Part shown: positions 11,801 through 23,200 of the stretch, one piece after another
How the letters are laid out: each line of letters starts with the position of its first letter
Numbering within the stretch: the first letter of the stretch is position 1
Origin: Caprella mutica
Lineage: Eukaryota; Arthropoda; Malacostraca; Amphipoda; Caprellidae
Length of the DNA: 64,000 nucleotides
NCBI GenBank assembly: GCA_947561585.1
Contig: CANNZV010001600.1
Coordinates: 62,001 to 126,000 of the forward strand
Reading direction: 5' to 3'
Program-made: the position numbers and the translations under genes
The notes under the pieces: generated by a model
Database searches by the model: none
Told to the model about the DNA's origin: nothing
What the model saw: only the letters and a program-made list of their open reading frames with translations

Positions 11801-14800
11801 GGCATTTTCTTTACTTATGATAGAAATGATATTGCTTAAGTATTCTTGTATATTATAAATTTAATCGCAATAATTGTAGTCGGCATCAAAATTGGATATA
11901 GTTCAAGTTGCACTAGATTGTGGAGGTTTGAAATATCAGACATATCTGACGTAGCCCGGGGCTTCAGGTTCAAGGTTCGACTAAACTTATTATTTATGAC
12001 TATGGCTGTTAGATATGAAATAATTGATGAAAATTGTTCTTAGCATACAAAGCAGTTGGCAAAACACATACGGTGCTCAGAATCTTACTCTTTTGGCTAA
12101 ATCAGGCTGTCAGAGAGCAATTTCTTCATGTTATGTATGTACTCATTTCATTGAAATCTTTAAGAACTATTCAATTTAGCTGTTACACCAAACTATGTTT
12201 GACTTTTGAGATGAACTCATTACAAAAATCAAGTTCAAACTCCAAATGCCATAGCTGAAAACGGTAAAAAAAATGTTTCATTTTTCTTTTTACTGTTAAG
12301 GTTAGACTCCAGATCATAAATTCTAGAAATTTAAAAAAGTTTCAAGTTCTACTTATCGTTCATTCATTATAGTTCCAGTGAATTTGGAAACATTTATCGA
12401 AGTTAAAATTATTATTCCCAAGTAAATGTGTCAGGGTCCTAGGATGTACAACAGTAAATTTATATACTAAGGTTGTTTGGTACTGACCCATTTCAAGTTT
12501 AAGTTACTCACTAAACTTGACATAATAAAATTTAACACGTTACCTAATATCCTCGAGTCTCGTAGAGTTTGTCCTTTAATTCCTTTATTTAACGATCAAT
12601 AAGTAAATGAATATGAAATATTTTTAAATTAAATTTCTGGAGCACCCTATGTATAGTGAATAGTTTAACAAGTAATAGATAGAGAATAATCTCGTGCATC
12701 TCTATGATATCTATGAACTAGTTATGATAGGCGAATAGTTTTCTTACCTATTCGAAAGTTTTCACAAAGATGAATAGTCACTTTTACGGTTAATGATTCT
12801 ATGTATAGTAAGCCTCAACTGCGATGACTATAGGCTTTCATGATTTCTAATACAGCTCATCATGCTTTTTGATATTTTCCTAGTCTTTCAGAAGTCTTTT
12901 TGGCTTTTTCAATCCTGTGAATCATCTTCTTTCCTAGTTCTATTCTTGGACGTGAATTAATTGGCCAATTGTCTTGGTGCAAAAAGTTCCAGAAGTGTGT
13001 TTTGTATCCAGGAGGAGCTTAGCGAAGTGCGCTAATAGCTTGAGTAGTGGCTGCAGTGCGTGTACTAACTGGGTCAATGTCAGTCTATGGATCAGCTCCC
13101 CGCTTTCACTCCCAAGTGTCAGTGAACTTCACCAGTGCTCATGGATCATCCCTCACAGAAACGGGGAAAATCCTGTCAATTCAATCCTAAGGAAATGGTA
13201 GTGTGTTTACTCATGATTGTCATATTCCACGCTTTTCAACTTCCTTCTAGTTTATTGATATATAAAATGCATGTGCATAGAGTATATTTAAATAGATAGG
13301 TACTGAAGGAACTGTTGAGAAGATATTCAACAACATAGTCCTTGAAATAAATCATACCATTCATTATATCCATATAGCACGAATTGTCATCCATCCAACG
13401 TCAAGATGAATATGTGAATTGAAGGAAATTCCAAAATCTACCAATTTGAATTAGAAACTGTAATGGATACAAGAATTATTGCTTGAAAATACTAAATGGT
13501 TCATAAATTTATTCCAGTACAGTTTTAATAGTTTGTTGAATTTTTGCCATTTTCTGAGTAAATTTTTACTGCAAGTGGTGATGACATATAAAATGTTGTC
13601 CTAGTTTCTTAACACCTCGGGCATCTGCAGTAACAGCCATAAATGGAGAGAATTTATGGAAAACCATTCCTATTATCTTCCTTAATTGAACGACTGTAGA
13701 AGATCGTGCAATGAATTTCAGACCACAAAATTGAAATATCTTTACGTTATAAATGATTATAATTATCATTGATGAATTTTTTTTTCAGCTTCTTCCTGTA
13801 ATGAGAGTTGATATTTAAATTCAGAATTTAATATATTGGTAAGTTGCGTATTTATAAACATAAAAAACGTTCGAGTATTCTTACAAAATAGTTCCTGGAA
13901 AATGATAAGTTTCGAACTCTGACAGAATCAGGCATTGTAAGTAATAGTATTTGGTATTTAGTGAAATTTCACTTGTGATCATTCTTTAGACAGTCTTCAG
14001 TTTCTCAGTTCTTTTTAAACGTCTGGTGAACTTGTACCTAACATATCAGGTTTAGGCTATAAAGTGTATAGAGCTTTCTCTAGAGTTATGCGGTTCAGTG
14101 GCTGCATACCAAGAGGGGAAAATTGTGCTCAAATATGGTAGTCAAATGAATAAAAGATGCAGTGTGACAATGCTAGTTAAGAGAATCCACTGCTATTTCC
14201 AAGCAAGGTAAAAGAACATTTTTTCATCTGTTCTGCATAATTTAGTGAGAGCTAAATAGTCAAATATGCAAATATAATTTAAAATTTTGAAAATGATTGG
14301 CTTTATACAGAAAACTGATATCAAGCTTTTTTTGACTTGGTTTATAGAAGATATCATGTATTATATATCCCATGGGGAGTAGGTAGTTCTTATGGATAAA
14401 TGAAGTTGAAGAAACCCTCTACTTGATCTCCAAAAAGCTTTAATTGGTTAATCAGCATGCAAAGCGTTTGGACAATTTGATGATGAGATAGATTCAAAAA
14501 AGAAGGTATAATAGTGCATAACCCAGAGAAAAATTATGGTAGGGATACATAGAATATTAACCCTTTATGCCATAAGGTCTCCTGATGTATTCAACGAGGG
14601 TTCCTCGAGATAGTTTTCTTAAACGACCGGATACTCAATGTGTACTCTTTCAGTAAAAATCAGTAATTAGAGCACAATTGTGAATTTAAAAAAAATAGAT
14701 TTTTTTAATAGGTTTTCTTTACTTTACTTTTGCAAGAATATCACAAAAAATCTCGTTTTTTTTTTTCAGGTTAAAATTAACTTAAGTGGGTTAATGTAAT

Positions 14801-15361
14801 CTTTATGACCCCATTATAGTTTTTCTCTCTGTTAAAAGGATTGAAAGTAAGAACGGTGGCCGGAATACTTACAGGGTAGGTAGGTAGTTTTGGACACTCG
14901 AACAGTTTACCATATTCTGATGAAATAAATGAAACAGATAAAGAAATAATTTGTGAAATGGTAAATTAAACTTGTTTAAAAAGTTTTAAAACACTAGAAA
15001 CGATGTGAAACTAATACAGATTTTCATCATGAATTAGGTAGATGACGTTATTTTTCAAATATATTATTTTACAGACATTATTGATGAATCATTCTTTCAA
15101 ATTAGATTATTACTAACTACATTACATTTTTAAAGTAAATAAAATAACTGCAATATGAGAAAAATTCAATCTATCCCGTGAAACTGCATTTATATTTTTT
15201 TATTTGGATGAGATAGATGCCTTTTAAATCATAAAAACTTACCATAAACTAAAAAGTAGCGCGAGAAAGTCTTCAGGATTCAATTCGCTTCGATCTGAAA
15301 GAGAAGAAAAAAATAAGTAAAAATGAATTTGGTGAATGAAATTAAAGTATTTCTATACTTA
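8899..15361. other. Long gene-free region upstream of the zinc-finger gene
   Basis: No supported coding exon. A GC-richer patch at 9290-9560, about 0.4-0.7 kb above the splice acceptor, could hold the promoter or first exon of the zinc-finger gene (inference only). A second GC-richer patch at 12950-13200 has no recognisable product on either strand. Short GGTAGGTAGG-type runs appear near 14876. The rest is ordinary AT-rich sequence. Confidence 0.4.
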
Positions 15362-15592
15362 CACCTCATTCTCCACACCTCATTCTTTCACACCTCATTC
15401 TCTACACCTCATTCTCTACACCTCTTACACTTCATTCTCTACACCTCTCACACTTCATCCTTTACACCTCTTACACTTCATTCTCTACACCTGTTACACC
15501 TCATTCTCTACACCTGTTAGACCTCATTCTCTACACCTCTTACACCTCATTCTCTACACCTCTTACACCTCATCCTCTACACCCTCTAACTC
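15362..15592. repeat. Minisatellite, unit about 14-24 bp (CACCTCATTCTCTA / CACCTCTTA)
   Basis: Irregular tandem repetition of ACACCTCATTCTCT and ACACCTCTT blocks, often as a compound unit of about 24 bp, on a strongly pyrimidine-rich + strand. It lies about 120 bp before the 40-bp array. Frames open across it are by-products of the repeat. Confidence 0.9.
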
Positions 15593-15712
15593 AGACAGCT
15601 TTCTTCCGCTGTATATCAGGTTTTCTCTGACCCAAATACGGGTTAGTGAACCCAGCAACTCACACACTGACTTACTAACACACTCGCAAGATGGCGCTAC
15701 GCTACGGAAAAC

Positions 15713-16434
15713 GCGCCAACTCTTGGTAGATTGCGGTAAATAAACGTAAAACGAACTGCCTCTTGGTAGATTGCGGTAAATAAACGTAAAACGAACTGCC
15801 TCTTGGTAGATTGCGGTAAATAAACGTAAAACGCACTGCCTCTTGGTAGATTGCGTTAAATAAACGTAAAACGAACTGCCTCTTGGTAGATTGCGGTAAA
15901 TAAACGTAAAACGAACTGCCTCTTAGTAGATTGCGGTAAATAAACGTAAAACGAACTGCCTCTTGGTAGATTGCGGTAAATAAACGTAAAACGAACTGCC
16001 TCTTGGTAGATTGCGGAAAATACACGTAAAACGAACTGCCTCTTGGTAGATTGCGGTAAATACACGTAAAACGAACTGCCTCTTGGTAGATTGCGGTAAA
16101 TACACGTAAAACGAACTGCCTCTTGGTAGATTGCGGTAAATAAACGTAAAACGAACTGCCTCTTGGTAGATTGCGGTAAATAAACGTAAAACGAACTGCC
16201 TCTTGGTAGATTGCGGTAAATACACGTAAAACGAACTGCCTCTTGGTAGATTGCGGTAAATACACGTAAAACGCACTGCCTCTTGGTAGATTGCGGTAAA
16301 TACACGTAAAACGAACTGCCTCTTTGTAGATTGCGGTAAATACACGTAAAACGAACTGCCTCTTTGTAGATTGCGGTAAATACACGTAAAACGAACTGCC
16401 TCTTTGTAGATTGCGGTAAATACACGTAAAACGT
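15713..16434. repeat. Minisatellite, 40-bp unit, about 18 copies
   Basis: Unit runs TGCCTCTTGGTAGATTGCGG then TAAATAAACGTAAAACGAAC. Copies are highly alike. Single-base variants fall in blocks: TAAACG versus TACACG, CGAAC versus CGCAC, and TCTTGG versus TCTTTG in the last three units. The minus-strand unit contains no stop in any frame. Because 40 is not a multiple of 3, all three minus frames stay open and cycle through the same 40-residue repeat. Coding is unlikely. Confidence 0.95.
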
Positions 16435-19400
16435 ACTCATTCTTAAAATATTGCTGTTAAAAATAACGAAATTGAGTGGACTCCTATAGCGATTTTGGTA
16501 AAAACAAATCATATTTTATATTTACAGAATGGATGACTATCAAAATGTCTTTTAAACTTTAGTGGTACTTGACTCTTTCCTCAATAGACTTCGTTAAGAA
16601 TTATGGTGACCCATGTTAAATAACGATTGCATATGATTACAGGCAAGTGCGATTAGGAATCATAAAATAATCAAATATTCTGTATAACACACATATTGCA
16701 ATACGTTATAAAAGACTACGGTATCATCAATATAATTTTTGAAAAAGTGGTTATAATCATAACAAGAAATATAAAAAGTAACAAACAGGTTTAATGAGCA
16801 CAATGATGAAAATTTCTGTTAAATGTAATCAAGCGACATTTTTAGCCAAAAAGCTGTGGGTCGATTTTGTCCGAACTAAATCCAAATGTCCATACTGATG
16901 ATTATAGTACAGCTGAACTTGTCACTCTTGGTAAGTTCTACCTTGAACTTTACCAAAACATTTACAGAGCAACCACCTCTACGGAACTTTACTTACGATG
17001 TACAACTTTATGCAAATAATCTCGGACAATATCAATCATAGAAAAAGACAAATGTTTATTAAATGATAAAATATTTTACCTATGATCAATTATCATAAGC
17101 CGATATTGGTGCATAATGATATCAGTGATTATTACTAATTATCTAAACTATAAATAATAGATCTATTGAAAAAGTTGTTCGTAAAGTTGGGCAGGGTGAT
17201 AAAGTGGGTTAGCCACGTAGTCCGTCAGTACCTGTAATGTTAAATCAGCGGAGGAATTTAACCCAGTTCTACTAAAGGTCAGTTTTTAATAGGGTTAGAT
17301 AAAGGGTACTTAACTGGTGCTGATGAATACTAAATTGATCATTGTTTATTTACTTGATAGGTAATTTGTTTGTCTATATCGATGACAGAGAGTCGACTTA
17401 GAACATTTCTCAAATTTGAAGAAGAATCTATCAACTAGATTAGAAATGTTGAGCTATTTTGAAATATTAGTTATTATATCTAACATCCAACTTATTTAAA
17501 TGATCGATGAATATAGATGTAATGAATTTTGTGAAACCAGATAGCTAAAATATGACATGCTTTTTGACATACTTAGTCTTTTTAAAAAATACTTCACGAA
17601 TTCAGTAACTACAATAGCTTAGAAGCTCATAAATGATGTTTTGGATTATCTCGGACTGTAACCGAGTGGTGTCGAATAGTTCTAAATCTTTGGTTCCTTG
17701 GACCTTAAACCTGTCATTTCTGGTCAGCTAATATCTCAAATTTCAGACATAAAATTATAAACGAGACATAAACAACAAGAGCTACATAATGATACATTAA
17801 ATTTAGCAGACAATATCGCAAAAGGTTACAGCTCCAAGGGGTTTTCTATACTAGTTTCTTCAAGCATACAGCAAGACCTTACTCCTGAAGATTGTTGGAG
17901 GTCATGCACACATCGTTTTCGGTGTCTCACAGTTTAATCACACCGATTATTTAAATTGCAATGATAATAGAGATTATTTATAGAGTGTCTTCAATGCTAT
18001 AGAATAAAAAGCTATAATACTACGCTTCTGAATAGAAAATATATAATCAAAACTTAATTTCATTTCTAAAGTTGTCTTCTTGAATGCAGCAATCTATGAT
18101 GTATTTTATATTCCTAATGACAGAATAGCTCTTCCTTCAGAGTAATTCGAGGTCAACTATAATCCATTTAGTTGTGTAATCCAGTAACTAGGTATCAATT
18201 AGTTGGATGAACAATATAGTTTCCAGAACGTCAACAAAAGAAGAAAGCTATAAAAAAAATTTGTTCAACATCGTAGTAGATGTTAACAACCTATGTCCTC
18301 TAAGAATAGTACAGGGGTTGCTTTTTCCAAGGTGACCGTAAACATGTGCATTCTAAAGCAAGCCGTATTACCTGCATTGCGTGTAAATACTATAGCATCT
18401 CTCTCTTTATAGTGGTTCAACCGCAACATTTTTGCCTGCTTCCGCCACAAGCACACACATGGTTCCAAAGGACGAACCTGCTGCATGATGCATCGCAAGG
18501 TCACTACACATTTCAGATCAAATTGCCAGGATGGGAAAACACGCGTTGGAAAGTTTACTGGTTTCCAGGTTCGCTTTTATGATCATTATTATGATGAGGA
18601 ATTAAAGCACTTTTAACTAATTTAATTTAGTAAAACTAATACTTATTAAACTATAACATCTTACGATGTGATTAGTTTAGGTAATCAAAAGAACTATATC
18701 TTCCAATAATTTTATTGCTTATTAGAATATTAACATTAATGTTACAAGTAGATTTCTTTATTAAACTTCTATTTGTATTTAAAGAAATACGTGGCAATCA
18801 CTTCAATCCCTTCATATCCTATCATTTGAATTTTGACATTGTATAGCAGCATTTTCGTAGATATATATCCTATGTCCCTATTGTATAAATGTCATTCTCG
18901 TGGAATTTTTATTACAATACATTATAAACAATAGCTACAATTGGAATTACAATAAATTACGATTATCATCCAAAAGAAAAAATAATATATCCAAGGATAA
19001 CGCGATGAAGTGAAAATAATTCAATGAAAATTTAAGGAGACTTCAACGATACTTAGGTAGTGATCCATTCCGCGGAAAATTAGGTTTTCTTAAATCGCAA
19101 TCAGAGATGGTTATACAATAAATAATTTAGCATTCTGTATTAGGTATTGCTTTTATTCAAATAGAAATTATTAATAATGCTCAATACCAGAAATACAATT
19201 TCAATACAATTCTAGTAAATATTCTAAAAGAAAAGATGGCTTACCCTGATGAGTCATTTAGAATCTACCTAAGAACATATAGTAAGAAAGTGCATAATTA
19301 TGCATGAATAATCACTGCTACTGTGTTCATGCATAGCTACAAGGTCAATACACATGATACTATACCTAGATGACGTACTACTAGTAACTTGGAATCGGAA

Positions 19401-20249
19401 GTTGAAAAATGCACAGCCTGAATTGCGTTGAATGTAAAGTGTGGAAGACAATTATTGTGGTAAAGTTACCGCTTCAAGTTCTTAGAACTTCTTCAATGAA
19501 ATAGAGTGTCACAATCATTAGGAAAGTCCTCAACTTCATAAATTGATTATAATATAATTCATTTATACTAAATGTATTATACAATTAGTGTAATTGCAGA
19601 TAAGTTTAAATAGTGGGCGTCACTTTAAACCCTCCAAACTACAGAGTCACATATCAGGAATGTTCTAAAGAAAAGAACAAACCACCAAAGTGCTAACAAT
19701 GAAGTACTTAGTAATGAGTTCATTCTACACATGAATATGTAATATAGAGACACATAAAGCTAGATGGCAATGCTAGTGAGCGAGGTCACTCTGTGTATAG
19801 TTCAAGGAGGGTCATTGTACTACAACATACGAGACTAAAATCATGTACAGGGACGCCTTCGATAAGAATAAAACTGTTTGACTATATTGCGGAATTTTCC
19901 ACTACTGATTTAAATAATTCATGTTTAGAATAAAATGTATGATGATTAATTTTAAAACCGATTGTGAACATATTTTGACGGTAAAATATCTATATTACGG
20001 ATTGTATTAAGTTCAGAAAAGTCAAATTCAAAAATGTCATAGGCAAAATGACACGCAATCAATTGTCATACGAATAAAAACATTATGACAATAAGTAGTC
20101 TCATATCAAATTAACTTGACGATTTAGGTGATTTAAATGACTCTAAAAACACAAATAGAACAAATTGAATAAGCTATTGTGGTCAAGAATCCTGAAAAAA
20201 TTAACACCGAGACATTACAACATGAAATTTAGATAATTTTGTAATAATT
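16435..20249. other. Gene-free AT-rich region
   Basis: No supported exon, RNA or ordered repeat. A slightly GC-richer patch at 18290-18570 is open for 73-78 codons on both strands, but the translations have no recognisable motif and no convincing splice or start context. Confidence 0.4.
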
Positions 20250-20508
20250 TAAAATCCATAACTACCTAACTATCTAACATTAAAAATTCATAACCACGAA
20301 ACCATGTAATATTTAAAATTCATAACCCCGAAACCATGTAATATTTAAAATTCATAACTACAAAAATATCTACACTTAAAATTCATAACCACGAAACTAT
20401 CTAATATTTGAAATTCATAACCACGAAAATATCTAACACTTAAAATTCATAACCACGAAACTATCTAATATTTAAAATCCATAATCATAAAGCTATCCAA
20501 TATTAAAA
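20250..20508. repeat. Minisatellite, 32-bp unit, about 8 degenerate copies
   Basis: Repeated AAAATTCATAACCACGAAAC followed by a TATCTAATATTT-like end. Copies vary by several substitutions and small indels, so the array looks older than its neighbours. Confidence 0.85.
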
Positions 20509-20999
20509 AGTATCAAAAATACGAACCCTATAAACTTGGTTCTTCAGTCCTGTAATTATTGTGGCGTTCATTACCGACCAATAAACAAGCCAAAGTGGTG
20601 ACTTTAAGTACTAGTACCGTAATCAAAGACTAGAAGTAGATAAGAGTTAGTGCTGTAGCTATCGTAAATACATAGCACCAACTTGTTGTCGAAGTAGACT
20701 TACGAAGTAGCCGGTGAAGTGAGCTCCAGTAGATGACCCAATAGACGCAAGTAGATAGAGCGAAGAGTATCCTAACTGTAAAGCTGAGCTGCAGCACCGA
20801 GCGAGGCTAGAGCAGTTGCGTAACTCTACAATCTACCGTCTACTTACAATGGCTCCACCGCTCAATCTCCATACAACGGTAGATTGCTCTATCTACTTGC
20901 GGGCGGCAAGTGTCTACCAGCAACGGTAAACACTTTTCCAACAATGTCAGACAGTTCAGTGTCTTTAACTGTAGAATATTCATCTGTCTGCCAACATTT

Positions 21000-21865
21000 G
21001 CAGAATGTTCCCTCTACCTACATTGACAGATGTTCCCTCTATCTACATTGACAGAATGTTCCCTCTATCTAAATTGACAGAATGTTCCCTCTACCTACAT
21101 TGGCAGAATGTTCCCTCTATCTACATTGACAGAATGTTCCCTCTATCTACATTGACAGAATGTTCCCTCTATCTAAATTGACAGAATGTTCCCTCTACCT
21201 ACATTGGCAGAATGTTCCCTCTATCTACATTGACAGAATGTTCCCTCTATCTAAATTGACAGAATGTTCCCTCTACCTACATTGACAGAATGTTCCCTCT
21301 ATCTACTTTGGCAGAATGTTCCCTCTACCTACATTGACAAAATTTTTCCTCTACCTACATTGACAGAATGTTCCCTCTACCTACATTGACAGAATGTTCC
21401 CTCTACCTACATTGGCAGAATGTTCCCTCTACCTACATTGACAGAATGTTCCCTCTATCTACATTGACAGAATGTTCCCTCTATCTACATTGACAGAATG
21501 TTCCCTCTACCTACATTGGCAGAATGTTCCCTCTATCTACATTGACAGAATGTTCCCTCTATCTACATTGACAGAATGTTCCCTCTACCTACATTGACAG
21601 AATGTTCCCTCTACCTACATTGACAGAATGTTCCCTCTAACTACATTGACAGAATGTTCCCTCTATCTACATTGACAGAATGTTCCCTCTACCTACATTG
21701 GCAGAATGTTCCCTCTATCTACATTGACAGAATGTTCCCTCTACCTACATTGACAGAATGTTCCGTCTACCTACATTGGCAGAATGTTCCCTCTATCTAC
21801 ATTGACAGAATGTTCCCTCTATCTACATTGATAGAATGTTCCCTCTATCTACATTGACAGCATGT
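21000..21865. repeat. Minisatellite, 26-bp unit, about 33 copies
   Basis: Unit is GACAGAATGTTCCCTCTATC followed by TACATT. Main variants are TATCTACATTGAC, TATCTAAATTGAC and TACCTACATTGGC, mixed in short recurring orders. One early copy lacks a single A. An open frame at the end of the array (21654-21857) is only the repeat translated. Confidence 0.95.
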
Positions 21866-22111
21866 AGCACCACCTACATCATTTTCCCACACATGCTATA
21901 ATAGTAGTTGCTATGACCCACATTCATTAACATATTCAGTTACTATGGAGGACTATTGTTAGTAGGAGTTACAAATACAGTATGCTAATACAAGTAATTG
22001 AATTCCTACAAAAAATATCTCAGTTTCTTTAATTTCCGACACCGCAATAAAGTACATTGTAAAAATATACTATAGGTTAGTTGTATAAAATAGTGTCTGC
22101 TATGGAAGACT

Positions 22112-22127
22112 GGGGGGGGGGGGGGGG
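22112..22127 (+). repeat. G16 homopolymer tract
   Basis: Sixteen consecutive G, followed within 40 bp by another G-rich run (GGAAGGGGGGGAG). Could form a G-quadruplex; equally a site of assembly length error. Confidence 0.85.
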
Positions 22128-22214
22128 CTGCTATGATGGGTCGGTGGAAGGGGGGGAGTACACATACATACTATGAAATAAGGTCACACTTTGTGACCGT
22201 TTGTACAGAATAAG

Positions 22215-22455
22215 CTATGAGTGTGTGCCAATGAGCTATAAATGAGCTGTGGTGCACTCATGAGCTCTAAATTTGTCTCTGATGAGCTATTATGCGCTTA
22301 TGGCCGTACGTGTGCGATAATAGGTTGTAAGTGTGCGCCAATGGGCTGTTTGTGTGCACTAATGGGCTGAAAGTGTGCGATAATGGGCTGAAATTGTAGA
22401 GTGCGTTAATGGGCTGTATGTTTGCTCCAATGTGCCGCAAGTTTGCGCCAGTGTT
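22215..22455. repeat. Degenerate minisatellite, 21-bp unit, about 11 copies
   Basis: Unit resembles AATGGGCTGAAAGTGTGCGA plus T. The clearest copies at 22341-22420 are spaced 21 bp apart; those on the left (ATGAGCTATAAATGAGCTG) are more diverged. Confidence 0.75.
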
Positions 22456-23130
22456 CTTAGGAGATACAAATACAGTATGCTAGTAATTGAATTCCTTACA
22501 CTATGTGTGTCTAGATCTACTTATCGAGGAAAGCGTGAGCGAGTTCTGTGCGTTTGCAAAAAGCAATGAAGGTGTAAATCACCTAAAAATGTTCTGTCAT
22601 GACTGAGTGAAGTGGTGTGAAAGAATGATCTCCAAGCGTGTGTAAATGAGTTCTCTTAGAGGACTAATGAGCCATAGTGATGGAGGAAGAGAGTGAAACG
22701 ACAAATTAGAAAATGAACAATCAAAGAGTAATGAGGAGTGTATAAGTGAGATAATTTGATGATGAGAGAGGTATAGTAATTGTAGATGAAAGAACTAAGC
22801 ATGAGAAGGAAAAGCTATAATAGATTTTAGAAGTTAATAATCAATTTTCGTCTTCTTCCAAGCTTGATATAAGTCAAAATTGGAAAAATTGCTCTGCATG
22901 GTCATGTGCCAGTGTGACAGATAGCGAACTGATTGATAGTATACTTAAAAACGTTACAGTGTTCCAGTCTGTTAGTTTGATCCATTAAAAGTTCCATCAA
23001 TAAAGATCTAAATGATTAAGCTACCTATTTACTTTGCAATTCAATAATAATAAGTAATCTAACAATTTGCTGGCACAATTTGTGGTTGTCGGAAACTACC
23101 TCAATGAATATTGTCGTACATCGAGTTAAA

Positions 23131-23200
23131 AAGTTATGGTGCGGCCATAGAATATTAAGTGGGAACCTTAATAAATATTCTATGGCTTCACCACAAACTT
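23131..23200. other. 70-nt imperfect hairpin, miRNA-precursor-like
   Basis: The left arm ends GGCCATAGAATATT, the right arm holds the complement AATATTCTATGGC, and pairing extends outward through TGGTG/CACCA and AAGTT/AACTT, with one small bulge and a two-base mismatch. The loop is about 17 nt. Length and pairing fit a pre-miRNA, but a small foldback repeat would look the same. No expression evidence is available here. Confidence 0.4.

Noticed and set aside
15336..16512. Open frames of 135, 140, 218 and 227 codons
   Set aside because: They are translations of the 24-bp and 40-bp minisatellites. The units lack stops, and the frames overlap one another in different phases.
21654..21857. 67-codon frame with a 26-residue repeat
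   Set aside because: Purely the 26-bp minisatellite; no start or splice context.
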